Positions 7,817 through 17,211 of a stretch of DNA of 64,000 bases are shown here, piece by piece. The notes beneath the pieces are model-generated. The model saw nothing but the letters and a program-made list of their open reading frames with translations, had not been told where the DNA came from and made no database searches. The position numbers and the translations under genes are program-made. Each line of letters starts with the position of its first letter. The stretch's first letter is position 1. This DNA comes from Pseudomonas sp. R5(2019). GTDB lineage: Bacteria; Pseudomonadota; Gammaproteobacteria; Pseudomonadales; Pseudomonadaceae. Where the stretch lies: contig NZ_JAAAMT010000009.1 in assembly GCF_009905435.1 (NCBI RefSeq), forward strand, positions 62,001 through 126,000, written 5' to 3'.

Positions 7817-9394
7817 ATGAAGAGAAAACTCCGCTTGGGTGTGACCAGTGGCGTGTTGGCGGTTGCCGCCTGCCTTGGGCTTCACGCTCAAACCAGCCAG
7901 GCCCGTGAAGCCCAGGAGATCCTCAAGCAAACCTGCATGGGGTGCCATATCCCGGAAGGCGAGAACGCCCTGAGCCGCATCAGCCACCAGCGCAAGACAC
8001 CGGAAGGCTGGCTGATGAGCATCGCCCGCATGCAAACCATGCATAAGCTGCAAATCAGCGACGAAGACCGCCGCACGTTGGTCAAGTACCTGGCCGATAC
8101 CCAAGGCCTGGCCCCCAGCGAGACCGATGGCGTGCGCTACGCCCTGGAGCGCCGGCTCAACACTGTCGAACAGTTCGATGACCAGACCAAGCAAATGTGC
8201 GGCCGCTGCCACTCCGCCGCGCGGGTGGCGCTGCAGCGGCGCCCGGCCCAGGAATGGGAACGGCTGGTGAACTTCCACCTGGGGCAATTTCCGTCGCTGG
8301 AGTACCAGGCGCTGGCCCGCGACCGCGACTGGTTCGACCTCGCCCGCAAGGAGATGGTCCCGCTGCTGGCCAAGCGTTATCCGCTGGACAACCCGGCCTG
8401 GCAGGCCTGGCAGAAGTCCATGCCCAAGTCCGAGGCACTGGTGGGTGACTGGAGTTTCAGCGGCCATCTGCCCGGCAAGGGCGAACTGCACGGCAACATG
8501 AACGTCACAGCCACCACCGGCGATCAGTTCAAGGTCGTCGTCGACGGCCAGTACGCCGATGGCAGCCCGTTCAAGGGCGAGGGTAGCGCGATCCTCTACA
8601 GCGGTTACGAATGGCGCGGCAATGTGCAGATCGACGGCGTGACCATGCGTCAGGTCTTCGCTGCCAACGGTACCGAGCTCAAGGGCCGCATGTTCGACAA
8701 AGTCCATGACGAGCAAGGCTTGGACTTCATCGCCGCCAAGCACGGCAGCCAGCGCTTGCTGGCGGTGCAGCCCGGTTATGTGAAAGCCGGTACGGAAGCT
8801 GAAGTGACCCTGATCGGCAGCGGTTTGGCCGGCAAGCCGGTGTTCGGCCAGGGTGTCGAGGTGGTCGAAGTGCTGGAGCAGAGCCCGCAGCGCCTGCGGG
8901 TCAAGGTCAAGGCTGCCGCTGACGCCGCGGCCGGGCTGCACGCGGTCAGCGTCGGCACGCTCAAGGGCGTGAACCTGGCGGTGTACCGCGACATCGCCGA
9001 GGTCAAGGTGGTGCCGGCCTTCTCGGTGGCACGCGTTGGCGACGGCGGCGGGTCGACGCCCAAAGTCCAGGGCCGCTTCGATGCCGAAGCCTGGGGCCAG
9101 GGCGCCGATGGCAAGCCTTACCGGATCGGGGTGTTCCCGGCGCAGTGGAAAGTCGAGCCGTTCGATGAGCGTGCCCGCGAAGACGAAGACGTCAAATACG
9201 CCGGCACCATGCAGGCCGATACCGGCGTCTTCACCCCCGGCGATGCCGGCCCCAACCCGCAACGCAAGATGTCCACCAACAATGCCGGCAACCTGAAAGT
9301 GATTGCCGCCGTGGACGACGCCGGCAAGGCACGGGTGGGCGAGGGGCAGATGATCGTCACCATTCAACGCTGGAACAACCCGCCGATTCCTTGA
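7817..9394 (+). CDS. qhpA: Quinohemoprotein amine dehydrogenase alpha subunit (diheme)
   Basis: The 525-residue precursor starts at ATG 7817, ten bases after GGAGG. A signal peptide (about residues 1-29, ending QTSQA) directs it to the periplasm. Two heme-c sites, CMGCH (40-44) and CGRCH (128-132), lie in the N-terminal cytochrome domain, followed by beta-rich domains, as in the known alpha subunit. The enzyme oxidises primary amines such as phenylethylamine or butylamine to aldehydes; electrons pass from the CTQ cofactor in the gamma subunit to these hemes and then to a soluble acceptor. It is first in the structural block alpha-radical SAM-gamma-beta. Length and order match known qhp/pea loci. 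Confidence 0.95.
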   Translation: MKRKLRLGVTSGVLAVAACLGLHAQTSQAREAQEILKQTCMGCHIPEGENALSRISHQRKTPEGWLMSIARMQTMHKLQISDEDRRTLVKYLADTQGLAPSETDGVRYALERRLNTVEQFDDQTKQMCGRCHSAARVALQRRPAQEWERLVNFHLGQFPSLEYQALARDRDWFDLARKEMVPLLAKRYPLDNPAWQAWQKSMPKSEALVGDWSFSGHLPGKGELHGNMNVTATTGDQFKVVVDGQYADGSPFKGEGSAILYSGYEWRGNVQIDGVTMRQVFAANGTELKGRMFDKVHDEQGLDFIAAKHGSQRLLAVQPGYVKAGTEAEVTLIGSGLAGKPVFGQGVEVVEVLEQSPQRLRVKVKAAADAAAGLHAVSVGTLKGVNLAVYRDIAEVKVVPAFSVARVGDGGGSTPKVQGRFDAEAWGQGADGKPYRIGVFPAQWKVEPFDERAREDEDVKYAGTMQADTGVFTPGDAGPNPQRKMSTNNAGNLKVIAAVDDAGKARVGEGQMIVTIQRWNNPPIP

Positions 9395-9477
9395 GTACCG
9401 GGCGAACGTTCTGAAGGGCAGGCGTTGAGTATTCAGTGGGAAGGCCAGGCACTGCCGGCCTTTCCGAGGAGGTTGCG

Positions 9478-10908
9478 ATGGGCGTTATCTTGAATCTGGT
9501 AGAGCGTAATCTGCACGAAGTCAGCGTCGATGCAGCGCGCATGTTGTTTCACATTCCCAGCAGTTCGCTGTTTGCCAGCGATGAGCTGACCGGCAGCATC
9601 ATCGATGCGCTGCGCGGGCACGGTTGCTCGTCCGAGCAGTTGCAGCAGCAACTGGCGGGACGTTTCGATGGCAATGAAATCAATGAAACCCTGCGCGAGT
9701 TGATCGCGCTGGAACTGGTCAGCGACGGTTCGCCCTTGAGCCCGGAAACCGCGCTCAAGCGGGTCGAGCGCACGGCACTCAATACCGTGGTGTTGAACGT
9801 CAACACCGGCTGCAATTTGAGCTGCACCTATTGCTACAAGGAAGACCTGGACAAGCCCTCCCAGGGCAAGCGCATGGATGTCGAGACGGCGGTCGCCTCG
9901 GTGGAAATGCTGCTCAAGGAATCCCCCGACGAGCCGCGCTACACCGTGGTGTTTTTCGGCGGCGAGCCGCTGAGCAACCGCAAGCTGATCGAGTACATGG
10001 TCGACTACTGCGAAAAGCGTTTTACCGAAGTTGGCAAGCAGGTGGAGTTTGTCATGACCACCAACGCCACCTTGCTGACCGAAGAAATCGTCGACTACCT
10101 CAATGCCCATCGCTTCGGGTTGTCGGTGAGCATCGACGGGCCCAAGACCGTGCACGACCGCAACCGCATCACGGTGGGCGGGCAGGGCACTTATGACGTG
10201 GTGCGGCGCAAGGCCCAAATGCTGCTGTCGCGCTACAACAGCCGGCCAGTCGGTGCACGGGTGACCCTGACCACCGGCGTCACCGACGTTGAAACCATCT
10301 GGGATCACCTGTTCAACGAGCTGGGTTTTGCCGAGGTGGGCTTCGCCCCGGTGACCTCCGGCGACGTCAGCAGCTTCAACCTGACAAGCGAGGAGTTGGT
10401 GCAGGTGTTCGCCAACATGAAGGCGCTGGGCCGGCGCTACCTGGAAGCCGCGCTGGAGCACCGCAACATCGGGTTCTCCAACCTGCACCAACTGATCACC
10501 GACATCCACGAAGGCCACAAAAAGGCGCTGCCGTGTGGCGCGGGGCTGAAGATGCTGGCGGTGGATCACAAGGGCGAGCTGAACCTGTGCCATCGGTTTA
10601 CCGGCTCTTCCTTGCCGACCTTTGGCAACGTGCACAGTGGGGTCAAGCAGGTCGAGCTCAACGACTTTCTGTCCCAGCGACTGGACCGCACCCATACCGG
10701 TTGCGACAGCTGCCGGATCCGCAACCTCTGCTCCGGCGGTTGCTATCACGAAAGCTACGCCCGTTACGGCGACCCGGCTCACCCGACTTACCACTACTGC
10801 GAACTGATGCGTGACTGGGTCGACTTCGGCATCGAAGTGTACAGCCGGATCATGGCCGGCAACCCCGCGTTCATCAGCCGCTACATCACCCCGCGCAAGG
10901 CCCACTGA
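9478..10908 (+). CDS. qhpD: Radical SAM/SPASM thioether-crosslinking enzyme for the gamma subunit
   Basis: ATG 9478 is preceded by GAGGAGG with good spacing and gives 476 residues, the expected family length. The radical SAM cluster site CNLSCTYC sits at residues 112-119, and C-terminal SPASM cysteines are visible ([18 protein letters not shown]). QhpD forms the three intrapeptidyl Cys-to-Asp/Glu thioether bonds in the gamma peptide, working in the cytoplasm on the leader-bearing precursor. The gamma gene follows after one base, so the enzyme and its peptide substrate are made together. The N-terminal 100 residues resemble a peptide-recognition region as in other SPASM maturases. Confidence 0.95.
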   Translation: MGVILNLVERNLHEVSVDAARMLFHIPSSSLFASDELTGSIIDALRGHGCSSEQLQQQLAGRFDGNEINETLRELIALELVSDGSPLSPETALKRVERTALNTVVLNVNTGCNLSCTYCYKEDLDKPSQGKRMDVETAVASVEMLLKESPDEPRYTVVFFGGEPLSNRKLIEYMVDYCEKRFTEVGKQVEFVMTTNATLLTEEIVDYLNAHRFGLSVSIDGPKTVHDRNRITVGGQGTYDVVRRKAQMLLSRYNSRPVGARVTLTTGVTDVETIWDHLFNELGFAEVGFAPVTSGDVSSFNLTSEELVQVFANMKALGRRYLEAALEHRNIGFSNLHQLITDIHEGHKKALPCGAGLKMLAVDHKGELNLCHRFTGSSLPTFGNVHSGVKQVELNDFLSQRLDRTHTGCDSCRIRNLCSGGCYHESYARYGDPAHPTYHYCELMRDWVDFGIEVYSRIMAGNPAFISRYITPRKAH

Positions 10909-10909
10909 C

Positions 10910-11233
10910 ATGAAACATCTAAAGCCCATCAACAATAAAGCGCTCAAGCTCGAACAGGCCGCCGATGAAAACCGCATCGAAGAGGTGCTGGCCATGAACT
11001 CGGTCGCAGGCTGTGCCTCGACCACCGACCCGGGCTGGGAAATCGACGCCTTTGGCGGTGTTGCTTCGCTGTGCCAGCCGATGGAGGCGGACCTCTACGG
11101 CTGCTCCGATCCGTGCTGGTGGCCAGCCCAGGTGCCGGACATGATGAGCACCTACCCGGACTGGAACAAAGACGCCCAGGCCTCCAACGACAACTGGCGC
11201 AATCTGGGAACCGTGTTCCCGAACGACAAATAA
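10910..11233 (+). CDS. qhpC: Quinohemoprotein amine dehydrogenase gamma subunit precursor (CTQ peptide)
   Basis: A 107-residue peptide. If residue 29 is taken as mature residue 1, every known crosslink residue falls in place: Cys35-Glu44, Cys55-Asp61 and Cys69-Asp77 thioethers, and Cys65 with Trp71 forming cysteine tryptophylquinone. The mature part is then 79 residues, the size known for this subunit. The first 28 residues form a charged helical leader ([13 protein letters not shown]) without a Sec signal, so it is a ribosomally made, post-translationally modified peptide removed by the S8 protease and exported by the ABC protein. The crosslink mapping is from remembered P. putida numbering and fits without gaps. 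Confidence 0.95.
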   Translation: MKHLKPINNKALKLEQAADENRIEEVLAMNSVAGCASTTDPGWEIDAFGGVASLCQPMEADLYGCSDPCWWPAQVPDMMSTYPDWNKDAQASNDNWRNLGTVFPNDK

Positions 11234-11259
11234 GCGAGCCGACCCACAGGAGTTTCAGC

Positions 11260-12384
11260 ATGCTGCACACTGCTACCCGCGGTCTGGCCGCCATGGCCGT
11301 TCTTGGCGCCTGCACCTTCAACGCCCAGGCGGCGCTGGATGAGAGCAAACCGCTGAATGCCGGCCATGAGTACATGGCCGTTACCAACTACCCCAACAAC
11401 CTGCACATCATCGACCTGCAGACCGACAGTCTCTACAAGACCTGTCAGATGCCCGACGCCTTCGGCCCCGGCAGCGTGCAACTGTCGCCGGACCGCAAGA
11501 TCGCCTACGTGCTGAACAACCACTACGCCGACATCTACGGCGTGGAGCTGGACAGCTGCAAGCAGGTCTTCCACGCCAGCATCAGCCAATTGCCGGGCGA
11601 GAAGGCCCGTTCGATGTTCGCCTTTACCGTCAGCCACGACGGCAAAGAGCTATACACCATCGCCAACCCCACCCAGATACTCAACGACCACTACGTGGTC
11701 AAGCAACCGCGCCTGGACGTCTACGCCGCCGACGCCGGCCTCGACGCCAAGCCCGTGCGCAGCTTCCCGGCACCACGCCAGCTGACGATCATGCAGAGCG
11801 GCGACGACGGCACCCTGTACGTGGCGGGCGCGGACATCTACAAGGTCAACGTGCAGAGCGGCAAGTTCGACGTGCTGATCCCCAGCCGGCACTGGAAACG
11901 CCCGCTGTACAGCGCCCCGGACGTGCTCTACGTGTGGAACCAGCAAACCTGGCGGCACGATTTTTCCTTGCTCTACACCACCGCCAAATTCAAGGACGAC
12001 AAACAAGACCCGGCCACCGCCGACTACCTCTACGGCTTCTTCAACATCGACCTGGCCACCGGCAAGACCGAAACCGTCGACTTCGGCCCGCTGACCGAGG
12101 TGTACTTCAGCGGCATGCGCTCGCCCAAGGACCCGAACCTGATGTTCGGCGTGCTCAACCGCCTGGCCAAGTACGACATCAAGGAGAAAAAGCTTTTGCA
12201 GGCGGCGACGCTGGATCACTCGTTCTACTGCATTTCGTTCAACAAGGCAGGGACGAAGATCTACCTCAGCGGGACGTTCAACGATGTGGCGATTTTTGAT
12301 GCCGATACGATGAAGCAGGTGGGGAATATCAAGCTGCCTGGAGGGGATATGGCAATTACCACGGCGCAGATTTTCATGCGGTGA
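11260..12384 (+). CDS. qhpB: Quinohemoprotein amine dehydrogenase beta subunit
   Basis: Start ATG 11260 follows CAGGAG and opens a signal peptide (about 24 residues, ending FNAQA). The mature protein of about 350 residues has repeated short beta motifs (NLHIIDLQT, TIMQSGDDGTLYVAGADIYKV) of a seven-bladed propeller, as in the QHNDH beta subunit that packs against the gamma peptide and shapes the active site. It is the last gene of the structural block. The gamma gene ends 26 bp before. No aldehyde dehydrogenase gene follows, so the aldehyde product must be handled elsewhere in the genome. Confidence 0.92.
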   Translation: MLHTATRGLAAMAVLGACTFNAQAALDESKPLNAGHEYMAVTNYPNNLHIIDLQTDSLYKTCQMPDAFGPGSVQLSPDRKIAYVLNNHYADIYGVELDSCKQVFHASISQLPGEKARSMFAFTVSHDGKELYTIANPTQILNDHYVVKQPRLDVYAADAGLDAKPVRSFPAPRQLTIMQSGDDGTLYVAGADIYKVNVQSGKFDVLIPSRHWKRPLYSAPDVLYVWNQQTWRHDFSLLYTTAKFKDDKQDPATADYLYGFFNIDLATGKTETVDFGPLTEVYFSGMRSPKDPNLMFGVLNRLAKYDIKEKKLLQAATLDHSFYCISFNKAGTKIYLSGTFNDVAIFDADTMKQVGNIKLPGGDMAITTAQIFMR

Positions 12385-12518
12385 GGGGAGGGCTGATGAG
12401 GGGCGCATCTCTGACGAACGATCGCCCTTCGACCCCTGTCAGTTGAGGTGCTCCGGTGCCGAGATTGATCAGGGGTTCTGGCTTTTATACCCTCCATCAG
12501 GCTGTGATTTAAATTTGG

Positions 12519-12537
12519 ACCATATTCAGGTTATGGT
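12519..12537. promoter_or_regulatory. Inverted repeat before toxin-antitoxin pair, putative autoregulatory operator
   Basis: ACCATA, seven bases, TATGGT lies 40 bp before the antitoxin start, in an AT-rich stretch that could hold its promoter. Antitoxins of this family usually repress their own operon by binding such palindromes. The assignment is by position only. Confidence 0.4.
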
Positions 12538-12576
12538 GGCGATGTTTGAATCGATCTGTTGGAAAAGGTAAACCTT

Positions 12577-12822
12577 ATGCGAGTCGAAACCATCAGCTAC
12601 CTCAAGCGCCATGCAGCCGATCTTGACCTATCTGAGCCAATGGTCGTGACGCAGAACGGCGTCCCAGCGTATGTCGTTGAGTCCTATGCCGAACGGATGC
12701 GGCGGGATGAGGCCATCGCGCTGGTTAAATTACTGGCAATTGGCTCGCGCGAATTTGCCGAGGGCAATCACTTGACTGCTGAAGAGCTCAAAGCCCGCAT
12801 TGCCAAGCGGCGCGCACGCTAA
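12577..12822 (+). CDS. Phd/YefM-family antitoxin
   Basis: An 81-residue protein starting at ATG 12577 after an AAAGGT ribosome-binding site. The N-terminal half ([19 protein letters not shown], then [15 protein letters not shown]) has the layout of Phd/YefM DNA-binding antitoxins: a short strand-helix segment and the 'vTqnGkp' motif. The C-terminus is charged and probably disordered until it wraps the toxin. The toxin gene starts 24 bp downstream. It would neutralise the toxin and repress the operon. Confidence 0.85.
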   Translation: MRVETISYLKRHAADLDLSEPMVVTQNGVPAYVVESYAERMRRDEAIALVKLLAIGSREFAEGNHLTAEELKARIAKRRAR

Positions 12823-12845
12823 GTACAAACACAAGGACGCGACCC

Positions 12846-13184
12846 GTGCAGATTTTTTTTACTGCCTCTGCCGAGCGAAGCATTGACGACCAGGAGCATC
12901 ACCTTGCCGAATCCCAAGGTCAGGAAATTGCTGCGAATCTAATCGACGCTGTTATCGATACCATTCTGGAAAAACTCTCCAATACGCCTCTGGGATACCC
13001 TATCAGTCGGCAGGCCAGTGAACTCGGTGTCGTTCACTACCGTGAGCTGAATACGGGTGTTTACCGAGTGATTTATGAGTATCACGAAGAAGATCAGGCC
13101 ATCGCCGTATTGCTCGTGTTAAGACAGAAACAGAGTGTTGAGAAGCAATTGATACGCTACTGCCTGGTTGGACGTTTGGATTAA
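12846..13184 (+). CDS. RelE/ParE-superfamily toxin
   Basis: A 112-residue protein starting at GTG 12846 after AAGGA. The sequence [19 protein letters not shown], the middle segment [20 protein letters not shown] and the strand [20 protein letters not shown] are characteristic of the RelE/ParE fold: two N-terminal helices packed on a beta sheet. RelE members cut ribosome-bound mRNA and ParE members poison gyrase; which applies here cannot be read from sequence. Together with the antitoxin it is a type II module sitting between the amine dehydrogenase genes and core genes. Confidence 0.85.
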   Translation: MQIFFTASAERSIDDQEHHLAESQGQEIAANLIDAVIDTILEKLSNTPLGYPISRQASELGVVHYRELNTGVYRVIYEYHEEDQAIAVLLVLRQKQSVEKQLIRYCLVGRLD

Positions 13185-13229
13185 AGGCTCAATGTGTTCT
13201 CATTCAATCATTAGCCTTCAGGAACACCT

Positions 13230-13874
13230 ATGGAATCCCAGAAAAGCACCCTCATCCGCGAAACCTTCCCCGTCGGCCCCTTGCAGTGCAACTGCACCAT
13301 CATCGGCGACCCGATCACTAAAAAAGCCATCGTCGTCGACCCGGGTGGCAACCACGAATTGATCCTCGCTCGCCTCGATGCGCTGGGCCTGAAGGTGGTC
13401 AGCATCATCCACACCCACGCGCATCTGGACCATTTCCTCGCTTCCGGGCAGATGAAAGAGAAAACCGGCGCGACCCTGCATTTGCACAAGGGCGATCAGT
13501 TCTTGTGGGACAACCTGGAGATGCAGTGCCAGATGTTCGGCGTGCCCTACACGCCGGTGCCTTCGCCGGATCGCTGGCTGGAGGATGACGAGGAGCTGGC
13601 CTGCGGTTGCGGGGTGGCGCTGCACACGCCGGGGCACACGCCAGGTTCCATGAGTTTCTGGTTTGCCGAGTCTAAGCTGTTGATAGCCGGTGACACGCTG
13701 TTCCGTCGCGGCATTGGCCGCACGGATTTGTGGGGCGGTGATCAGCCGACCATCGTGCGTTCGATCAAGCAGCGGCTTTACAGCCTCGATGAAGAGGCGA
13801 CGGTCGTGACCGGCCATGGGCCGGATACCCGCTTGGGTGATGAAATGCGTGAGAATCCGTTTGTGCGTGCCTGA
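13230..13874 (+). CDS. MBL-fold metallo-hydrolase (glyoxalase II-like)
   Basis: A 214-residue cytoplasmic protein. The metal-binding motif HTHAHLDH is near residue 61-68, followed by HTPGHTPGSMSF (about 133), GDTLF and the late GHGP histidine. Together they give a two-metal site as in glyoxalase II and YcbL-type hydrolases. The family hydrolyses thioesters such as S-lactoylglutathione; YcbL-like members of this length lack the long C-terminal glutathione-binding domain of GloB. The exact substrate is therefore open. The gene stands alone, 45 bp after the toxin gene. Confidence 0.85.
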   Translation: MESQKSTLIRETFPVGPLQCNCTIIGDPITKKAIVVDPGGNHELILARLDALGLKVVSIIHTHAHLDHFLASGQMKEKTGATLHLHKGDQFLWDNLEMQCQMFGVPYTPVPSPDRWLEDDEELACGCGVALHTPGHTPGSMSFWFAESKLLIAGDTLFRRGIGRTDLWGGDQPTIVRSIKQRLYSLDEEATVVTGHGPDTRLGDEMRENPFVRA

Positions 13875-13973
13875 GGGTAGCCACGGAATTTTTTTGCCTT
13901 GCTGTGTTCAAAGGCCAGCAGAGGTCCGCAGCAATACGCTGCACCACCGAATGAAAGATCAGGAGCTTTTCCA

Positions 13974-14669
13974 ATGTTCACCTCGCGTCGCATGATCATT
14001 GTCGCCACGGCCGTGGCCTTGCTGTCCGGCTGTGCATCGCAGAACCCCTATGACAGCCAGGGTGGCCAGGCGCAGGATTCCACCGGCATGAGCAAGACCG
14101 CCAAGTACGGCGGCCTCGGCGCGCTGGCCGGTGCCTTGGCCGGTGCGGCCATCGACCACAACAACCGTGGCAAGGGTGCGCTGATTGGCGCCGCGGCCGT
14201 GGGCGCTGCTGCCGCCGGTTACGGCTACTACGCCGACAAGCAGGAAGCCGCGCTGCGAGCGAGCATGGCCAACACCGGGGTTGAAGTGAAGCGTGAAGGC
14301 GATCAGATCAAACTGATCATGCCGGGCAACATCACCTTCGGCACCGACTCCTCGGCAATTGCCAGCAGCTTCTACTCGCCACTGAACAACCTGGCGAACT
14401 CCTTCAAGCAGTTCAACCAGAACAACATCGAAATCATCGGCTACACCGACAGCACCGGCAGCCGCCAGCACAACATGGACCTGTCGCTGCAGCGCGCCCA
14501 GGCCGTCAGCACTTACCTGACGTCCCAAGGGGTTGATGGCACCCGCCTGTCGGTCCGTGGCGCTGGCCCCGACCAGCCGATCGCCAGCAACGCCGATGCC
14601 AATGGCCGTGCGCAAAACCGTCGGGTCGAGGTCAACCTCAAGCCGATTCCTGGCCAGCAATACCAATAA
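13974..14669 (+). CDS. OmpA-family outer-membrane lipoprotein (YiaD-like)
   Basis: ATG 13974 follows AGGAG. A lipoprotein signal ends in the lipobox LLSGC (Cys20). Next comes a glycine/alanine-rich glycine-zipper segment (about 45-85, GGLGALAGALAGAAIDHNNR), then a C-terminal OmpA peptidoglycan-binding domain with the IEIIGYTDSTGS and NRRVEVNL motifs. The protein, 231 residues, would be anchored in the outer membrane and bind peptidoglycan non-covalently. A strong hairpin follows as terminator. Confidence 0.9.
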   Translation: MFTSRRMIIVATAVALLSGCASQNPYDSQGGQAQDSTGMSKTAKYGGLGALAGALAGAAIDHNNRGKGALIGAAAVGAAAAGYGYYADKQEAALRASMANTGVEVKREGDQIKLIMPGNITFGTDSSAIASSFYSPLNNLANSFKQFNQNNIEIIGYTDSTGSRQHNMDLSLQRAQAVSTYLTSQGVDGTRLSVRGAGPDQPIASNADANGRAQNRRVEVNLKPIPGQQYQ

Positions 14670-14687
14670 CCGTAATTGCTGATAAAA

Positions 14688-14711
14688 AATCCCGCTCTAC
14701 GGAGCGGGATT
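14688..14711. terminator. Bidirectional rho-independent terminator between OmpA-like gene and pta
   Basis: A perfect 10-bp stem (14688-14697 with 14702-14711) and a 4-base loop, preceded by an A-run that serves as a U-run for the minus strand. It sits between two convergent genes and can end both. Confidence 0.8.
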
Positions 14712-14760
14712 CAGACTGCTGACAAACCCAAATCTACCGCGCCTGCGGCATGCGCCAATT

Positions 14761-16857
14761 CTAGAGGTCGACGATGCGATTGGCCTGAATGGCAGTCAGG
14801 GCAATGGTGTAGACGATGTCGTCCACCTGGGCGCCGCGCGGCAGGTCGTTCACCGGTTTGCGCAAGCCTTGCAGCATAGGCCCAAGACTGACGCAGTCGG
14901 CACTGCGTTGCACCGCCTTGTGGGTGGTGTTGCCGGTGTTCAGGTCCGGGAACACAAACACCGTGGCGCGGCCGGCCACCGGGCTGTCCGGAGCCAATTG
15001 GCGGGCCACGGTTTCGTTGGCGGCGGCATCGTACGGCAAGGGTCCATCGATCTGCAGGTCACGCTGGGCTTCACGGGCCAGTTGCGTCGCCTCGCGGACC
15101 TTTTCCACTTCGTCGTCACCCAGGGTGTTGCCGCTGGAGTAGCTGATCATCGCCACCCGTGGGGCAACGCCGAAGGCGGCAGCCGAGTCGGCACTCTGCA
15201 GGGCGATTTCAGCCAGCTCGGCAGCGCTTGGGTGCGGGTTCATCACACAGTCGCCGTACACCAGCACCTGCTCGGGGAACAGCATGAAAAACACCGAGGA
15301 CACCAGCGTGCAACCCGGCGCCGTCTTGATCAATTGCAGTGCCGGACGGATGGTGTTGGCGGTCGAGTGAATCAGGCCGGACACCAGCCCGTCGACTTCA
15401 TCCAGAGCCAGCATCATGGTGCCGATCACCACCGGGTCTTCCAGCTGTTGCTCGGCCATCGGCGCGTTCAGGCTCTTGGTCTTGCGCAGGGCCACCATCG
15501 GTTCGACATAGCGTTCGCGGATCAGATCCGGGTCGAGAATTTCCAGGCCTTCGGGCAACACGATGCCTTGGGCCTGGGCAACGGCATGCACCTCCTCGGG
15601 CTTGGCCAGGAGCACGCAGCGGGCGATGCCGCGAGCCTGGCAAATTGCGGCGGCCTGGACGGTCAGCGGTTCGCTGCCTTCAGGCAAGACGATGCGCTTG
15701 TTGGCCTGCTGGGCACGCTGGATCAGTTGATAGCGGAACACCGCCGGCGACAGCCGCAGCTCGCGCGGGGTGCCGCAGCGCTGGTGCAGCCAGGCCGCAT
15801 CCAGATGGCTGGCGACGAAATCGGTGATGATTTCCGCGCGCTCGCGGTCATCGATCGGGATTTCCTTGTTCAGGCCATTGAGGCGGTTGGCGGTGTCGTA
15901 GGAGCCGGTGCTGACCGACAGCACCGGCAGGCCAGCCTGCAGGGCGCCGCGGCACAGTTCGAGGATGCGCGGGTCGGGCACCGTATCGCTGGTCAGCAGC
16001 AGGCCGGCCAACGGCACGCCATTGATCGCTGCCAGGCTGACGGCAAGAATGATGTCGTCGCGATCGCCGGGGGTGACCACCAGCGTGCCGGGCTTGAGCA
16101 GCTGCAAGGTGTTGAGCACGGTGCGGGCGCAGATGATGATCTTGTTCATGCGCCGGGTTTCGTAGTCGCCGGCGTTGAGTACCTGGGCACCCAGCAGTTC
16201 GGCTACATCGCGGGTGCGCGGGGCGTTCAGGTCGGCCTGATAGGGGATGCAGCCGAGCAGGCGGAAATCACCGCCGCGCAGCAGCGGCGAATGCTCGCGC
16301 AGGCGCGCGGCGAAGTCTTCCATGCTTTCGTCGGTGCGGACCTTGTTGAGGATCACTCCCAGCACTTTCGGGTCCCGTGGGCCGCCGAACAGCTGCGCCT
16401 GCAGTTCCACCCGCCCGGACAGTTCGCCCAGCACTTCATTGTCGGGGGCCGAGACCAGGATCACCTCCGCATCCAGGCTTTTGGCCAGGTGCTGGTTGAC
16501 CCGCGCCGCATAACTGGCGTGACGGGTCGGCACCATGCCTTCGACGATCAGCACGTCTTTGCCGACGGCCGCCTGCTGATAGAGGCTGACGATTTCTTCC
16601 AGCAGCTCATCGAGCTGGCCATCGCCAAGCATCCGTTCAACATGGGCCAATGCCAGCGGTTTGGGTGGCTTGAGGCCATGGGTGCGGGCGATCAGTTCGG
16701 TGGAGCGCTCCGGCCCCGTGTCACCCGGGTGCGGCTGCGCGATCGGCTTGAAGAAGCCGACTTTCAGGCCAGCGCGCTCCAGGGTGCGCACCAGGCCAAG
16801 GCTGATAGAGGTCAGGCCGACGCCGAAGTCGGTCGGCGCGATAAAAAAAGTTTGCAT
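14761..16857 (-). CDS. pta: Phosphate acetyltransferase
   Basis: A long-form Pta of 698 residues. The N-terminal DRTGG/P-loop-like region begins MQTFFIAPTDFGVGLTSISL, in place of a classic P-loop. A central DRTGG-type domain follows, then the C-terminal PTA_PTB catalytic domain from about residue 380 (RIVLPEGSEPLTVQAAA, later GLIHSTANTIRPALQLIKTAPG). It interconverts acetyl-CoA and acetyl phosphate. ATG 16857 is chosen because the conserved N-terminus begins there. No acetate kinase gene is adjacent within the window; ackA usually precedes pta in Pseudomonas, which is worth noting. Confidence 0.93.
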   Translation of the reverse strand: MQTFFIAPTDFGVGLTSISLGLVRTLERAGLKVGFFKPIAQPHPGDTGPERSTELIARTHGLKPPKPLALAHVERMLGDGQLDELLEEIVSLYQQAAVGKDVLIVEGMVPTRHASYAARVNQHLAKSLDAEVILVSAPDNEVLGELSGRVELQAQLFGGPRDPKVLGVILNKVRTDESMEDFAARLREHSPLLRGGDFRLLGCIPYQADLNAPRTRDVAELLGAQVLNAGDYETRRMNKIIICARTVLNTLQLLKPGTLVVTPGDRDDIILAVSLAAINGVPLAGLLLTSDTVPDPRILELCRGALQAGLPVLSVSTGSYDTANRLNGLNKEIPIDDRERAEIITDFVASHLDAAWLHQRCGTPRELRLSPAVFRYQLIQRAQQANKRIVLPEGSEPLTVQAAAICQARGIARCVLLAKPEEVHAVAQAQGIVLPEGLEILDPDLIRERYVEPMVALRKTKSLNAPMAEQQLEDPVVIGTMMLALDEVDGLVSGLIHSTANTIRPALQLIKTAPGCTLVSSVFFMLFPEQVLVYGDCVMNPHPSAAELAEIALQSADSAAAFGVAPRVAMISYSSGNTLGDDEVEKVREATQLAREAQRDLQIDGPLPYDAAANETVARQLAPDSPVAGRATVFVFPDLNTGNTTHKAVQRSADCVSLGPMLQGLRKPVNDLPRGAQVDDIVYTIALTAIQANRIVDL

Positions 16858-16911
16858 GCGAGCTTCTCGAAATGAGCTGTGCAAAGGGGGACGGTTTGAC
16901 CGTCCTCAGAA

Positions 16912-17211
16912 TCAATTGCCTAGGGTATCGCTATCGGCACCCTGCGCGCACCAGCCGCAGGCAAATGCGCGGCCGATCCGCTGCTGGCGCTGCAAAGGGT
17001 CCAGCACCCAGGGGCGCGCCTGCCACGGCGGCTGGTGGCGCAGGTGTTGGGTATGGCCGCAGGAGAGTTCGACCACCCAGTGCCCGTCTTCGTCCTGATG
17101 AAAGCCGGTGACAGTGCTTTGGGCCCGTCTGTCAGCCTTGCGTTCGCTTTCAGGCGAGGGCTTGGTTACACTTGTTGTTTCTACATTCTTATGCAAAAGG
17201 TCTCGCCCCAT
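16912..17211 (-). CDS. DUF3565 domain protein
   Basis: A small protein with the conserved block GFHQDEDGHWVVELSCGHTQ, a downstream HLRHQPPWQ, and a final CGWC, the typical features of DUF3565 in gammaproteobacteria. The paired cysteines and histidines suggest a metal-binding site. Its function is unknown. The start is uncertain: ATG 17211 overlaps by two bases, on the opposite strand, the start codon of the FKBP gene, and a shorter form starting at TTG 17196 is possible. The real N-terminus may be shorter because only the last 70 residues are conserved. Confidence 0.7.
   Translation of the reverse strand: MGRDLLHKNVETTSVTKPSPESERKADRRAQSTVTGFHQDEDGHWVVELSCGHTQHLRHQPPWQARPWVLDPLQRQQRIGRAFACGWCAQGADSDTLGN

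Noticed and set aside
7634..9367. 577-residue minus-strand open frame opposite qhpA
   Set aside because: Antisense shadow of the diheme subunit; no motif or ribosome-binding site.
9433..11025. 530-residue minus-strand open frame opposite qhpD
   Set aside because: Antisense to a protein with full radical SAM and SPASM motifs; composition is that of a shadow frame.
14869..16875. 668-residue plus-strand open frame opposite pta
   Set aside because: Shadow of pta; rich in Gln, His and Arg, with no domain.
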